Source: Amycolatopsis sp. cg9
Lineage (GTDB): Bacteria; Actinomycetota; Actinomycetes; Mycobacteriales; Pseudonocardiaceae
Assembly (NCBI RefSeq): GCF_041346945.1
Contig: NZ_CP166850.1
Coordinates: forward strand, 1,798,001-1,862,000
Length of the DNA: 64,000 nt
Reading direction: 5' to 3'
Below the pieces are notes generated by a model. It made no database searches, was not told the origin of the DNA, and was given only the letters and a program-made list of their open reading frames with translations. Each line of letters opens with the position of its first letter. The first letter of the stretch is position 1. Positions 15,775-24,742 of this stretch are shown here, piece by piece. Both the position numbers and the translations under genes were made by a program.

Positions 15775-18321
15775 TCAGCTGCGACCGAAGCAGACGAACG
15801 GCATCAGCGGTTCCGCCGTGGCCGCGTCCGCCAGCGCCCGCGCCGGCGGCGTCCCGGCCGCCAGCGCGCGGTGGAACGCCAGCATCACCCCGCCCGCGGT
15901 CCGGTCGTCGACCCGCGCCACGCTCGAGACCACCGTGCGGCTGCCGCCGTAGAGCAGCGCCGCCGTGAAGCCGAGGACCTCGTCGCCCGCGCGGACCACG
16001 GTCTGGCCGACGTCGCACGAAGACAGCACCACCTGCTCCGGCGCCGTCGCGAGCTGCTGGACGTCGTAGGCCATCAGCGGCCCGTCGGCCAGGTTGAGCC
16101 GGGAGAACAGCACGTTCTCCTGTTCGTGGTGGCCGTGCGCGGCGAAGTGGGCCAGCCGGCAGCCGTCGAACGCCTTGAGCGTCGCCGCGACCGTCGCGTC
16201 CGGGCCGGTCAGCACCTCGGCCTCCGGGTACAACGGCGCCAGCGACGAGATCTCGGTTTCCGCGTGGGTCAGGTCCGAGCCCGCGACCAGCAGCGGCGCC
16301 CCGCCCGCGCGGCGGGGGCGGCGGCCCGCGTCGAGCCAGGCCGACGACGACGGCGTGACCGTCACCGGGCGGCCGCGCAACGTCGGCAGCAGCCCCCACG
16401 GGATCGCCGACAGCGCACCGGTCGGCACGACGACGACGTCGAGGTCGCCCAGCCGGGCCGACAGCGGCGCCAGCAGGATCGCGTCCAGCGCGGTGACCTG
16501 CGTCCGCACCGACCGGCGGATGACCTGGTCCAGCTGCGGCGGGAGCTGGCGCCCGCACAACGCGTCGAGGTCGCTGTGCAGCCGCGCGACCGGTTCGGCG
16601 ACGGCCGACGCCGGGCCGAGCTCGATCAGCGCCACCCGGTGGTTCGCGATCACCTGCGCGCACAACGCGCCGTGGTCGGCGAGGAAGCAGACCATCGCGC
16701 TGCCGCTGCCGGCCAGCTCGTCGCCGATCTCGCGCAGCTTCGCCTCGGGGTGGTCCTCGTCGGTGCCCTCGGCCTGCCAGCCCTTGGCGCGGATTTCCCG
16801 TTCCAGCGCGGCGCAGCGCTTCGCGGCCTGAGCGTCCGGTTTCCCGGACAGCTCGCCGGCGCGGATCTGCATCGAGAGGTACCGCAGTTCGGCGACGGCG
16901 TCGACGGTCTCGGGGTGCGCGGGCGGGCGCACCGGCCGGAACCGGAACGCCTGCGCGCGCGAGCGGTCGAGCCACCGGAACACCACCCCAGGCGAACGCT
17001 GGGCGAGCGCGGCGGCGAGACCGGCGTCGGCGAGTTCCTTGCCCAGCGACGTCGTCGCGGTCTGCAGGTCGACGCTGCCGAACCGGCTGCGGTGCCGCTG
17101 CAGCTGGGCGAGCCCGGCCCGCGCGTTCGCGAACGTCAGGCGCCGGTGGCCGGTCGCCGCGCCGAGTTCGGCCAGCGCGAGCCGCCGCACCAGCCGGTTT
17201 TCCAGCGGCGCGGCCCGGCGGTCGCGCGGGGCGATGCCGGCGCGGGCACCGTCGAGGTCGCCGAGCGCGATCCGCGCCCGCGCGGCCAGCAGCGCCGCGA
17301 TTTCGGCGTCGTTGCGCAGGCCCAGACCGGTGAGCCGACCGGCCAGCGCGGTCGCTTCCGCGGCGACGCGGGCGATCCGCCGTCCGGCCGCGAAGTCCGC
17401 GCGCAACGCGGTCAGCTGCGCGACCGCGGCCCAGGTTTCGTTGCCCCGGCGGCGAAACCGCCGTTCCGCGCGGCCGGCCCAGCTGCGCGCGGTGGCCGGG
17501 TCACCGCTCGCGAGCGCGGCCAGCGCGCGGGTGAGTTCGGCTTCGGCGTGTTCCTGGTTCATCCGCAGCCGCGGGAACTGCTCCAGCGCGGCGTCCAGTT
17601 CCGCGGCGGCTTCGTGCGGCACCCCGGCGGCGAGCAGCGCCCGCGCCTTGTCGACGGCCAGCACGGGCAGCATCCCGACGCTCTGCTCGGCGTAGAACCC
17701 GCTCGCCGCGTCGAAGTCGCGCAGCGCGCCCGGGATGTCACCGGTCAGCACCCGCGCCTGCCCGCGACCGTGTGCGGCTTTCGCGAAGATCCTGGCCAGG
17801 CCTTCTTCTTCGGGCTGCCCGGCGCCGATCTGCTCGCACTGGTCGAGGTCGGCGAGCGCGAGCCGCACGCGGCCGGCGTACTGGTGCAGCATCGCGCGGT
17901 TGAGCAGCGTCCGGGCCAGCACGACGAATTCGCCGGCCTGCCGCAGCAGCGGGATCGCCTCGTCGAAGCACGTGAGGGCCTCGTCCATCCGTCCGATGAG
18001 GATGAACACCAGACCGCGTTGCTGCCGCAGGATCCCGCGCCCGGCGTCGGAGACGAGGGCGTCGGCCTCGTCGAGCAGAGCGAGCCCGCGAGTGCTGTTG
18101 CCCAGCGCGGTTTCGACGGCCGCGTAGGTGCCGAGCACGCGCGTGGCGAGGTCGGGCCAGGCCGGCCACCCGGGCGGCGGCGCGGCCGCGGGCAGCCCCA
18201 GAAGCCGTGCGGCAGAACGGATCAGGCGCCCGCCGACCACGGGCTGGCCGTTGTTGGTCGCCGCGACCGCACGCCGATGCAGGTCGCGCACCCGGTCTTC
18301 CGCCCTCGGCGACGCGACCAC
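15775..18321 (-). CDS. TPR-CHAT protein (caspase-like protease domain)
   Basis: An 848-residue protein with no signal peptide or membrane segment. Residues up to about 420 are helical repeats of the tetratricopeptide type (for example AVETALGNSTRGLALLDEAD). A CHAT domain fills the last 400 residues. The predicted catalytic dyad is His729 in HFAAHG and Cys769 in LSSCDVG. CHAT domains are caspase/separase-like; TPR-CHAT also occurs as Csx29 of CRISPR type III-E, activated by its partner. Start GTG 18321. It lies 281 bp downstream of the S8 peptidase-sigma-small protein operon, and a family A palindrome is in the gap. Its substrate is unknown. Confidence 0.88.
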   Translation of the reverse strand: MVASPRAEDRVRDLHRRAVAATNNGQPVVGGRLIRSAARLLGLPAAAPPPGWPAWPDLATRVLGTYAAVETALGNSTRGLALLDEADALVSDAGRGILRQQRGLVFILIGRMDEALTCFDEAIPLLRQAGEFVVLARTLLNRAMLHQYAGRVRLALADLDQCEQIGAGQPEEEGLARIFAKAAHGRGQARVLTGDIPGALRDFDAASGFYAEQSVGMLPVLAVDKARALLAAGVPHEAAAELDAALEQFPRLRMNQEHAEAELTRALAALASGDPATARSWAGRAERRFRRRGNETWAAVAQLTALRADFAAGRRIARVAAEATALAGRLTGLGLRNDAEIAALLAARARIALGDLDGARAGIAPRDRRAAPLENRLVRRLALAELGAATGHRRLTFANARAGLAQLQRHRSRFGSVDLQTATTSLGKELADAGLAAALAQRSPGVVFRWLDRSRAQAFRFRPVRPPAHPETVDAVAELRYLSMQIRAGELSGKPDAQAAKRCAALEREIRAKGWQAEGTDEDHPEAKLREIGDELAGSGSAMVCFLADHGALCAQVIANHRVALIELGPASAVAEPVARLHSDLDALCGRQLPPQLDQVIRRSVRTQVTALDAILLAPLSARLGDLDVVVVPTGALSAIPWGLLPTLRGRPVTVTPSSSAWLDAGRRPRRAGGAPLLVAGSDLTHAETEISSLAPLYPEAEVLTGPDATVAATLKAFDGCRLAHFAAHGHHEQENVLFSRLNLADGPLMAYDVQQLATAPEQVVLSSCDVGQTVVRAGDEVLGFTAALLYGGSRTVVSSVARVDDRTAGGVMLAFHRALAAGTPPARALADAATAEPLMPFVCFGRS

Positions 18322-18533
18322 AGGCTGCCCTCCCGGCCGGAGCCGTCCCCCTCGGCCGAGAAGGACGTCCCGGATCGTACCTCCGGGCCCGTGCGGTCCG
18401 GGAGTTCTCGCGGGAAGGGCAGATTTTCACGTCACAGCGCGATATCCGGGGCGCGGATGACATGAACGAGACGGTCACGACGTCGGGCGCGGTGAGCGAC
18501 CCGTTCATGACTTCGGCGGGCGGCGCGGGCGGC

Positions 18534-18586
18534 GTCGCGAATGAGTCATTCGCGACCACCACGGTCCCGAATGAGTCATTCGCGAC
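18534..18586. repeat. Tandem pair of family A palindromes
   Basis: Two 23-nt near-palindromes, 18534-18556 and 18564-18586, each with GAATGAGTCATTCGCGAC. They lie between the small transthyretin-like gene (stop 18603) and the CHAT gene. If they fold in RNA they could attenuate or process the transcript between these two genes. Confidence 0.7.
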
Positions 18587-18602
18587 CTCCCACCGCCCGA
18601 GC

Positions 18603-19088
18603 TCAGAGTTCGATGGCCGGGGTGCTCACCGTCCTCGACCTGCCGAGCGTGCGCACCAGCACCTGCACCATCCCGTGCGCCACTCCGCTCACCGCGAAGC
18701 GCCCCTCGGCGTCCGACGTGGTCGTCAAGGGGCCGTTCGCCGTGCGGACCTCGATCGGGTGCTCGGCGGGCGGTGTCAGCCACCCGTCCAAGCGGATCGT
18801 GCCCGCCGCTTCGGGACTCACGTTCACCATGATCGTGAGGCTCTCGCTGTCGAAAGTGATGAGCCGTCCCTGCTCGGCGGCGCTTCGCGCGACGGCGAGG
18901 CCCTCCTGCTCGCGGATGCGCATCACTTCCAGGTCGACGTCCTCCAGCGCGATGGCGAAGCGGATCTGCTCCACCAGCGTGGCGGGCATCGGGTCGGCGT
19001 CTTCCCACAGCTCGCGCACGCCGGCGAGGAGCCGGAAGTCGAGCTCGTCCAACGGCTCGTTCGCGCCTGGTGGTTCGACGGTGGTCAC
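18603..19088 (-). CDS. Small cytosolic protein with helical N-terminus and transthyretin-like domain
   Basis: A 161-residue protein. Residues 1-75 are helical and acidic (DELDFRLLAGVRELWEDADP, EQIRFAIALEDVDLEVMR). Residues 85-161 look like a carboxypeptidase-regulatory (transthyretin-like) beta sandwich, with PLTTTSDAEGRFAVSGVAHG. There is no membrane segment, unlike usual anti-sigma factors. The GTG start overlaps the sigma factor stop (GTGA), so the two are coupled. A regulator of the neighbouring sigma factor or an adaptor to the CHAT protein is an inference. Confidence 0.75.
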   Translation of the reverse strand: MTTVEPPGANEPLDELDFRLLAGVRELWEDADPMPATLVEQIRFAIALEDVDLEVMRIREQEGLAVARSAAEQGRLITFDSESLTIMVNVSPEAAGTIRLDGWLTPPAEHPIEVRTANGPLTTTSDAEGRFAVSGVAHGMVQVLVRTLGRSRTVSTPAIEL

Positions 19089-19660
19089 AGCCAATCTCCT
19101 TCGCCGTTGGCGAGTAGCTGCTCGCGCAGGCGCGCGAGGCAACGTCCCCTGGTCGGGCCGATACTCCCCCTCGGCATTCCCAGCCGGGCGCCCACTTCGG
19201 CGTAGTCCGGCCGGTGCACGAACGCCACGATCCGCAGCAGGCTGCGGCAGCGTTCGGGCAGGTTGTCGACCGCGCGCCAAAGCCGCACGCGCTGGTCTTC
19301 GCGCAGCACCCCCTCCTCGGGTGCCGGTGACGCTTCGGCAAGCCGCTCCGGGAGCTCCGGCAGCGGCCGCTCGACCTGGCGCTTTTCCCCAGTCCGCCAG
19401 GCCTCCCGCTTGGTCACGGTGATCAGCCAGCCGGTCAGCGCGACCGGCGAGCGGATCTCCGCGAACGAACCGAGCAGGCGCAGCCACGCCGTTTGCACGA
19501 CGTCACCCGCCTGATCGGCGTCCAGCCCCTGATCGCGCGCCACCTGCCAGAGCAGCGGCGTGAGCAGGGAAACCAGTTCGTTCAGCGCCGCGCGGTCGCC
19601 CTGCCGCGCGGCGTCGAACAGTGCCGCTACCTTGCTGTGGTCGGTTTTGGCCACGTTCAC
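19085..19660 (-). CDS. ECF-like sigma factor of the S8/CHAT module
   Basis: A 191-residue sigma-70 family protein. Sigma-2 contains PLLWQVARDQGLDADQAGDV and VVQTAWLRLLGSFAEIRSP; sigma-4 contains LPERCRSLLRIVAFVHRPDY and EVGARLGMPRGSIGPTRGRC. GTG 19660 overlaps the S8 peptidase stop (GTGA), and its own stop overlaps the next start (GTGA), so three genes are tightly coupled. Its promoter target is unknown; the peptidase and CHAT upstream regions are the obvious candidates. Confidence 0.9.
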   Translation of the reverse strand: MNVAKTDHSKVAALFDAARQGDRAALNELVSLLTPLLWQVARDQGLDADQAGDVVQTAWLRLLGSFAEIRSPVALTGWLITVTKREAWRTGEKRQVERPLPELPERLAEASPAPEEGVLREDQRVRLWRAVDNLPERCRSLLRIVAFVHRPDYAEVGARLGMPRGSIGPTRGRCLARLREQLLANGEGDWL

Positions 19661-21291
19661 AGCGAACCCAGCGCGGACCAGGCCCGCTTGACGACCGTTT
19701 CGCGGTCGACCGTGGCGAGGTCCCCGGCGTTCTGCAGCAGGGCCTTGCCGATCTCGGCGGCGGCGAGCGGCGCGGCGAACGACGTGCCGTCCCAGACCGC
19801 GAAACCGGCGCTGTAGTCGTCCGGGTCGAACGAGTTGCGGCCGTGGTCGGGCACCTGGTGGTCGGCGGCCGCCGTGCCGCGGACGTCGGTCGGGTAGGTG
19901 CTGACCACGCCGGCGCCGGTCGCCCAGCAGCGCACCCACGGTCCTTCGTTGGAGAACAGCGCCTTGCTCGTGGTGACGTCGGGGTTGAGCGCGCCCACGC
20001 TGATCACCTGGGGGCCGCAGCCGGAGCCGAGCGGCTGGTCGGCGAACGCCGCCGGGTAGAAGCGGCGGGTCGTGGCGTCGTTGCCCGCGGCCGCGACGAC
20101 CAGCACGCCGAGGCCGAGCAGCTCGGCGATGACCGTGCCGAACTGACCGGTGAACACGACGTCCGCCGGGTCCTCGACGTAGTAGCCCATCGAGATCGAG
20201 ACGATGTCGACCAGGTCCTGCGGCCGGTTGTTCGCCTGCGCGTTCCGGACGCGGTCGGCGAGCAGGTGCAGCGCGAGCAGCACGTCGCCCTCGTACGCGA
20301 CGCCGTCGCTGTGCACGACGCGGATCGCGAGCGTGTCGGCTTCGGGGCAGGCCTGCCGGATGATGCCGGCGATGAACAGGCCGTGCCCGGTGTCGGTGTC
20401 GATGTCGCCGATCAGCGGCTGGCCGGTCGTCGGCGCGTCCCAGTAGTCGCTGAGCAGCTGCGTCGGCACGGTGGTCCCGGAGTCGATCTCGGCCTGCAGG
20501 ATCGCCGCCTGGATGTCCGGTGCGACGGCGAGCCCGGAGCCGGGGGCGGGCGGGCCGGAGCGGTCGGCGAGCCCGAACCACGGGTGCGGCCCGATGCCGG
20601 TGTCGAGCACGGCGATCACCGGCCGCCGGTGTGCGGGCTTGCGGCTGCGGTACGGCGGTTCGGCGGCCAGCGTCACCGGGATCCGGTTGGCGCCGTGGGT
20701 GCGGCCGTACGAGCTGCCCGCGCCGAACCCGCTGGTCTCCCACGGCGTGCCGCCGAGACCGCTGGTCTCCCACGGGACCCCGCCGAACACCGGCGACGTG
20801 AAGAGCAGGTGCTCGACGGACATCTCCTTGACGATCTCCGGGTCGAGCTCGGGCTTCTCGCCCGAAGCGGCGGCCCGCAGCAGCTGCAGCGCCTTCCAGC
20901 AGTCGACGACGACCGGGTCGGAGTCGTCGCGGACCCGCAGCAGCGCGCGGACGGGTACGTCGGCGAGCTCCCGGACGCGGGCGTACTCCTGGCTGTCGCC
21001 GCCGCGGTCGGCCGGCGTCGCGTAGATGCCGATGCGCGCGAGCACGCGGTTGATCGCGGCCAGGGTTTCGGGGTTGCGCAGGTACCGGTTGGGCAGGAGG
21101 AACGTGCCCGGGCGGTACACCGTCGTGCGCGGCACCGGCTGCCCGGCGGCGACGACCGCGGTCGCCGGGTCCAGCACGCGTGCGCCGTGCCGGTCGAGCA
21201 ACTGCCTCGGCGGGGTCGGGAGCTCGTTCAACGTGCTCGCGTCCTCCGCCGCCACTTCCGCGCTCTCGTCCCGGACGAACTTGACGACCAT
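19657..21291 (-). CDS. Cytosolic S8 (subtilisin-like) serine peptidase
   Basis: A 544-residue peptidase with an intact triad: Asp230 (VLDTGIG), His303 (GHGLFIAGI) and Ser504 (DGTSFAAP), plus oxyanion Asn404 (AAGND). No signal peptide or membrane anchor is visible, unusual for S8 enzymes. The first ~220 residues form an extra domain, and a duplicated PWETSG (173-178 and 183-188) sits in the linker before the catalytic domain. ATG 21291 follows GGAGG. First gene of a coupled operon with a sigma factor and a small protein, upstream of the TPR-CHAT gene. A signalling rather than digestive role is inferred. Confidence 0.9.
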   Translation of the reverse strand: MVVKFVRDESAEVAAEDASTLNELPTPPRQLLDRHGARVLDPATAVVAAGQPVPRTTVYRPGTFLLPNRYLRNPETLAAINRVLARIGIYATPADRGGDSQEYARVRELADVPVRALLRVRDDSDPVVVDCWKALQLLRAAASGEKPELDPEIVKEMSVEHLLFTSPVFGGVPWETSGLGGTPWETSGFGAGSSYGRTHGANRIPVTLAAEPPYRSRKPAHRRPVIAVLDTGIGPHPWFGLADRSGPPAPGSGLAVAPDIQAAILQAEIDSGTTVPTQLLSDYWDAPTTGQPLIGDIDTDTGHGLFIAGIIRQACPEADTLAIRVVHSDGVAYEGDVLLALHLLADRVRNAQANNRPQDLVDIVSISMGYYVEDPADVVFTGQFGTVIAELLGLGVLVVAAAGNDATTRRFYPAAFADQPLGSGCGPQVISVGALNPDVTTSKALFSNEGPWVRCWATGAGVVSTYPTDVRGTAAADHQVPDHGRNSFDPDDYSAGFAVWDGTSFAAPLAAAEIGKALLQNAGDLATVDRETVVKRAWSALGSL

Positions 21292-21474
21292 CGGGTCCAC
21301 CCTCCGCCATTGATCACTGATGGCACCCGGGAAAGACCCGTGGGCCGCCACTGGAATACGACACGGACGTCTCGAATGGGTAACGACGGCGGCAAACGGG
21401 TGAAGACGTATCTGGCGCGACCGGCTCACCCACTTGGCCCTCCGGAAGTCACGGATCCATGCGGGGAGATCACC

Positions 21475-24400
21475 ATGGTTGGGCTCCGGTCGAGCACGCG
21501 GGAGGCGACCCGGCCGGCACCGGTCCGGGGGCAGGGCGGGACGTTCGCCCCGGACCCGGCCACCGGCGGCGGGCGGTTCGCGGTGCCGCTCGACCTGCCA
21601 CCCGGTCCCGGGGGCAGCGCGCCGGCGTTGGCGCTGCGCTACACGACCGGCGCGCCCAACGGCCCATTCGGCGGCGGGTTCGCGCTGCCGCTGCCGCACG
21701 TCCGGAAGACCGACGGGCACGCGCGGTCCGGGACGGCGGGCCGGCTCACCCGCCACGGCGACGGCTACGTCCTGACCACCCGCTCGGGCACCCGGCACTT
21801 CCTCGGCCCCGCCGACGGCGACGGCTGGTACCTCGACCGGACCGAGGACGCGCTGGGCGCGACGGCGACGTTCGGCTGGGCGCACCACAGCGGCCAGGCG
21901 TACCTCGCCCGCGTCGCCTACGGACCGTACGAAGTGGACTTCGCGTACGAGCCGCGGCCGGACGTGCTGCGCTGGGGCCGCGGCGGCACCCTCGTCACGA
22001 CGGCGTTGCGGTGCGCGCGGATCGACCTGCGGGTGCCCGCCGACCCGCGGCCGCTCGTCCGGCGGTGGACCCTCGGCTACGACCCCGACGACGTCACCGG
22101 CGCTTCCCTGCTGACGTCGGTGGCGCTCACCGCGTTCGACGCGCGCGGGGCCGAAGCCGCCGCTCCGGTGCTGCGGCTGGCCTACACCCAGGTGGAAACC
22201 CCGGTGGCGCGACGGGTCCAGCTCGCCGCCAGGGCTCGGTCCGGCGGCGGCGTTTCGCTGCTCGACGCCGACGACACCGTGCCGTACTTCGCCTTCGAAG
22301 ACCTCCCCCGCGCCGGGCGGCTGAGCGGGATCGACAACGGCATCGGGCTGCGCACGGAGATCGAGTACACGACCGTCGAGGCGGTCCCCGTGGTGCGGCG
22401 CGTCTCCCGCCGCGAAACGGCCACCGGCCACCTGGGCGTGACCGAGTTCGAGTACCACGACAGCCGGTCGCCGGGCTTCGGCCGCGTCGTCCAGGACGAA
22501 CTCGGCGACGCGCACGCGCCCACGCTGCGGACCGTGCGCTGGTTCGGCGACGACGGGCGGCTGACCAAGGAGGAGACCTACGGCCTCGACGACTCGCCCG
22601 AGCGGGACCGGCCGTACCGCCGGGTGGTGCACCTGCGCCGTCCACAGTGGACCCGTTCGGTGGTGAGCGAGTTCGACCGGCGGCCGGACCCGGTCTCGGT
22701 GACCACGACGGAGACGGAGCTCGACGCCGCCGGGAACCCCGTCCGGGAGGTGGCGACGACCGAGCGGCCCGGCCGCGCGCCCGTCGTGCGCGAAACCCGC
22801 ACGACGTACGCGACCGACCCCGACGGCCGGTTCGCGGCGCTGCCCGCGCGGATCCGCGCGGTGGACGGCAGCGGGAAGGTGCTCTCCGACCGGCTGTTCC
22901 GCTACGACGAATGTCCCGACGGCCGGGCCGGCGCGCACGGGCTGTGCACCGCGCGGGAGGAGCTGGTGCTCACCGACGCGCTCGTCGCCGAGGGCTACGG
23001 CCCGGTCCCGCCGGACCTGCGGTATCACGGCTACCACCGCCGTCCCGGCGAGGACGGCTGGTGGATCACGACGTTCCACGGGCGGCTCGACACCGTCACG
23101 GGGTTGCGCACCACCACGACCGACCCGCTCGGGCACACCACCGAGGTGCGGTACTCGGCCGACCGCTGCTTCCCCGAGGTGGCCACGGACCCGCTCGGGA
23201 ACGTGACGATCACGCGCCACGACGTCCGGACCACGCGGGTGCGCGAGCTGATCGACCCGGCGGGCGCGGTGACCACGGTGACCCACGACCCGCTGGGCCG
23301 CCCCGAAACCGTCGTCCGGCCGGGCGATTCGGCGGAGCTGCCGACGATCCGGTACCGCTACGACCTCACCGGCCCGGTCCGGGTCACGACCGAGCAGCGC
23401 GCGGTGTCCGGCGAGGCGGAAGTGCTGCTGACGACCGAGGTGCGCGACGGTGACGGCCGGCTGCTGGAGCGGCGGCACGCCGAGCTGCTCGGCGACGTCG
23501 TCGACGAGCGCCACGAGTACTGCGCACGCGGCTTCGTGCGCGGCACGAGCCGGGCGTTCCGCGACGGCGACCGCCCGCCCCCGCCGGAGGAGTTCCACCA
23601 CGACGCCCTCGGCCGGCCCCTCTCCGCTGTCCGTGAGGGGCACCCTGATGGACGTGAAGGTGGCCTTCACGACCTGCTCGGGAGGGAGCTGCGGGGCGAG
23701 GACGGGGTCGTGGTGGTGCGGGACGCGGCCGGTAATCCGGTGGAGACGCGGACGCCGGACGGGCACACGGTGTACCGGGTCCACGACGCCGTCGGCCGGC
23801 CGGCGGCGGTGCTGGTCGACGACCCGCACGGCACCCCCGTCACGACGTTCACCCACCACGACGGCGGGCTCCCGGTGCCGCAGGGCGCCGGGCCGCACAG
23901 CTGCGGCAGGCTGGTGCGGGTCGCCGACGAATCGGGCGTGACGCTGTTCGGCTACGACGCGCTCGGCAACCCGGCCGAGAAGCGCTGGCGGCCGGCGCAC
24001 GTCGCCGTCGAGTACCGCCTGGACGTGGCGCGCCGCGCCGACGGGCGGCCGGCGAAGGTGGTCTACCCGGACGCCGGCGACGGGCGGCTGACGGTCCACC
24101 ACCAGTACGACGAGGTCGGCAGGCTGGTGAGCGTGCCCGGCTTCGTCGACGCGGTGCACTACGACCTGCGCGGTCACCGCACGGCGGTCCACTACGCGAA
24201 CGGCGTCACCGAGGCGTGGACCGGCGGCCGCCACGTCGTCACCGGCCCGGGCGGCGGCTGGACCCGCGAACTCGGCGCGGCCCCGGCCCCGGAACCGTTG
24301 TGCGGCACCGAAATCCGCGACGCGTTCGACCGCCTTCGCGGCGTCCACGGCGACGACGGCGTCAACGCGCTCTACGGCTACGACCACACCGGCCGCCGGG

Positions 24401-24612
24401 TCCGCACCCTGATCACGGACGGCACGCGCATCCACGAGGTCCTGACGCCGGACGAGCTGTACGCCATCGAGGACGGCGAGCTGGTGGCCGTGGTGGCGGG
24501 CGCGGTCCGCCGCCACGCCGACAGCAGGCAGCGGTACCTGCACTTCGACGGCGAGGCCGGGGTGGCCCTGGTGACCGACGAGACCGGCGCGGTGGTCACG
24601 GAAACGCCGTGA
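21475..24612 (+). CDS. SpvB/TcdB-type N-terminal and RHS-repeat protein, lacking a C-terminal toxin
   Basis: A 1045-residue protein. Residues 1 to about 320 resemble the SpvB/TcdB N-terminal domain of Tc toxin B components (FAVPLDLPPGPGGSAPALAL, FGGGFALPLPHV). RHS/YD repeats follow (FGYDALGNPAEKRW, HHQYDEVGRL, YGYDHTGRRVRTL). The chain stops shortly after HFDGEAGVALVTDETGAV, before the usual RHS core motif and variable toxin. No signal peptide is seen. A family C repeat-like stretch is inside the reading frame near 23.65 kb. ATG 21475 follows GGGAGA. Divergent from the S8 peptidase operon. Either a truncated toxin or a shell-like carrier. Confidence 0.85.
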   Translation: MVGLRSSTREATRPAPVRGQGGTFAPDPATGGGRFAVPLDLPPGPGGSAPALALRYTTGAPNGPFGGGFALPLPHVRKTDGHARSGTAGRLTRHGDGYVLTTRSGTRHFLGPADGDGWYLDRTEDALGATATFGWAHHSGQAYLARVAYGPYEVDFAYEPRPDVLRWGRGGTLVTTALRCARIDLRVPADPRPLVRRWTLGYDPDDVTGASLLTSVALTAFDARGAEAAAPVLRLAYTQVETPVARRVQLAARARSGGGVSLLDADDTVPYFAFEDLPRAGRLSGIDNGIGLRTEIEYTTVEAVPVVRRVSRRETATGHLGVTEFEYHDSRSPGFGRVVQDELGDAHAPTLRTVRWFGDDGRLTKEETYGLDDSPERDRPYRRVVHLRRPQWTRSVVSEFDRRPDPVSVTTTETELDAAGNPVREVATTERPGRAPVVRETRTTYATDPDGRFAALPARIRAVDGSGKVLSDRLFRYDECPDGRAGAHGLCTAREELVLTDALVAEGYGPVPPDLRYHGYHRRPGEDGWWITTFHGRLDTVTGLRTTTTDPLGHTTEVRYSADRCFPEVATDPLGNVTITRHDVRTTRVRELIDPAGAVTTVTHDPLGRPETVVRPGDSAELPTIRYRYDLTGPVRVTTEQRAVSGEAEVLLTTEVRDGDGRLLERRHAELLGDVVDERHEYCARGFVRGTSRAFRDGDRPPPPEEFHHDALGRPLSAVREGHPDGREGGLHDLLGRELRGEDGVVVVRDAAGNPVETRTPDGHTVYRVHDAVGRPAAVLVDDPHGTPVTTFTHHDGGLPVPQGAGPHSCGRLVRVADESGVTLFGYDALGNPAEKRWRPAHVAVEYRLDVARRADGRPAKVVYPDAGDGRLTVHHQYDEVGRLVSVPGFVDAVHYDLRGHRTAVHYANGVTEAWTGGRHVVTGPGGGWTRELGAAPAPEPLCGTEIRDAFDRLRGVHGDDGVNALYGYDHTGRRVRTLITDGTRIHEVLTPDELYAIEDGELVAVVAGAVRRHADSRQRYLHFDGEAGVALVTDETGAVVTETP
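23630..23671. repeat. Family C repeat-like sequence inside the RHS gene
   Basis: Inside the coding frame, 23653-23669 reads GTGAAGGTGGCCTTCAC. Its complement begins GTGAAGGCCACCTT, identical over 14 nt to the intergenic hairpin at 47100. It is preceded by GTGAGGGGCACCCTGATGG, a similar half. The frame stays open and adds a short REGHPDGREGGLHD-type stretch between RHS repeats. Confidence 0.45.
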
Positions 24613-24628
24613 ACGACTCGTTCACGGC
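24606..24628. terminator. Palindrome at the RHS stop codon
   Basis: A perfect 11+1+11 nt palindrome with the core GTGAACGACTCGTTCAC overlaps the RHS stop codon. The sequence is a variant of family A (GAACGACTCGTTC versus GAATGACTCATTC). Together with the family B element just downstream it probably ends transcription between two convergent genes. Confidence 0.55.
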
Positions 24629-24646
24629 CTCCGGCGTTCCGGTTCC

Positions 24647-24739
24647 GGAAGCGCCCCAATGTGGCGTTCGGTGCGTCCAGCGCACCCAATGTGGCGTTCG
24701 GTGCGTCCAACGCACCCAATGCCACATTGGGGCGCTTCC
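24647..24739. repeat. 87-bp intergenic element, family B, copy 2
   Basis: The core 24651-24737 has the same length as the other copies but carries CCCAATGTGGCGTTCGGTGC twice in direct order. The outer arms 24647-24665 and 24721-24739 are a perfect 19-bp stem. It lies between the convergent RHS and ECF41 sigma genes. Confidence 0.85.
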
Positions 24740-24742
24740 GGG

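Noticed and set aside
19621..21474. Extension of the RHS reading frame upstream through the S8 peptidase region
   Set aside because: The peptidase on the other strand has an intact triad; the ribosome site and SpvB similarity place the RHS start at 21475.
15775..24612. Secondary-metabolite or phage-tail-like cluster
   Set aside because: No PKS/NRPS, sheath, tube or baseplate genes accompany the RHS or CHAT genes.
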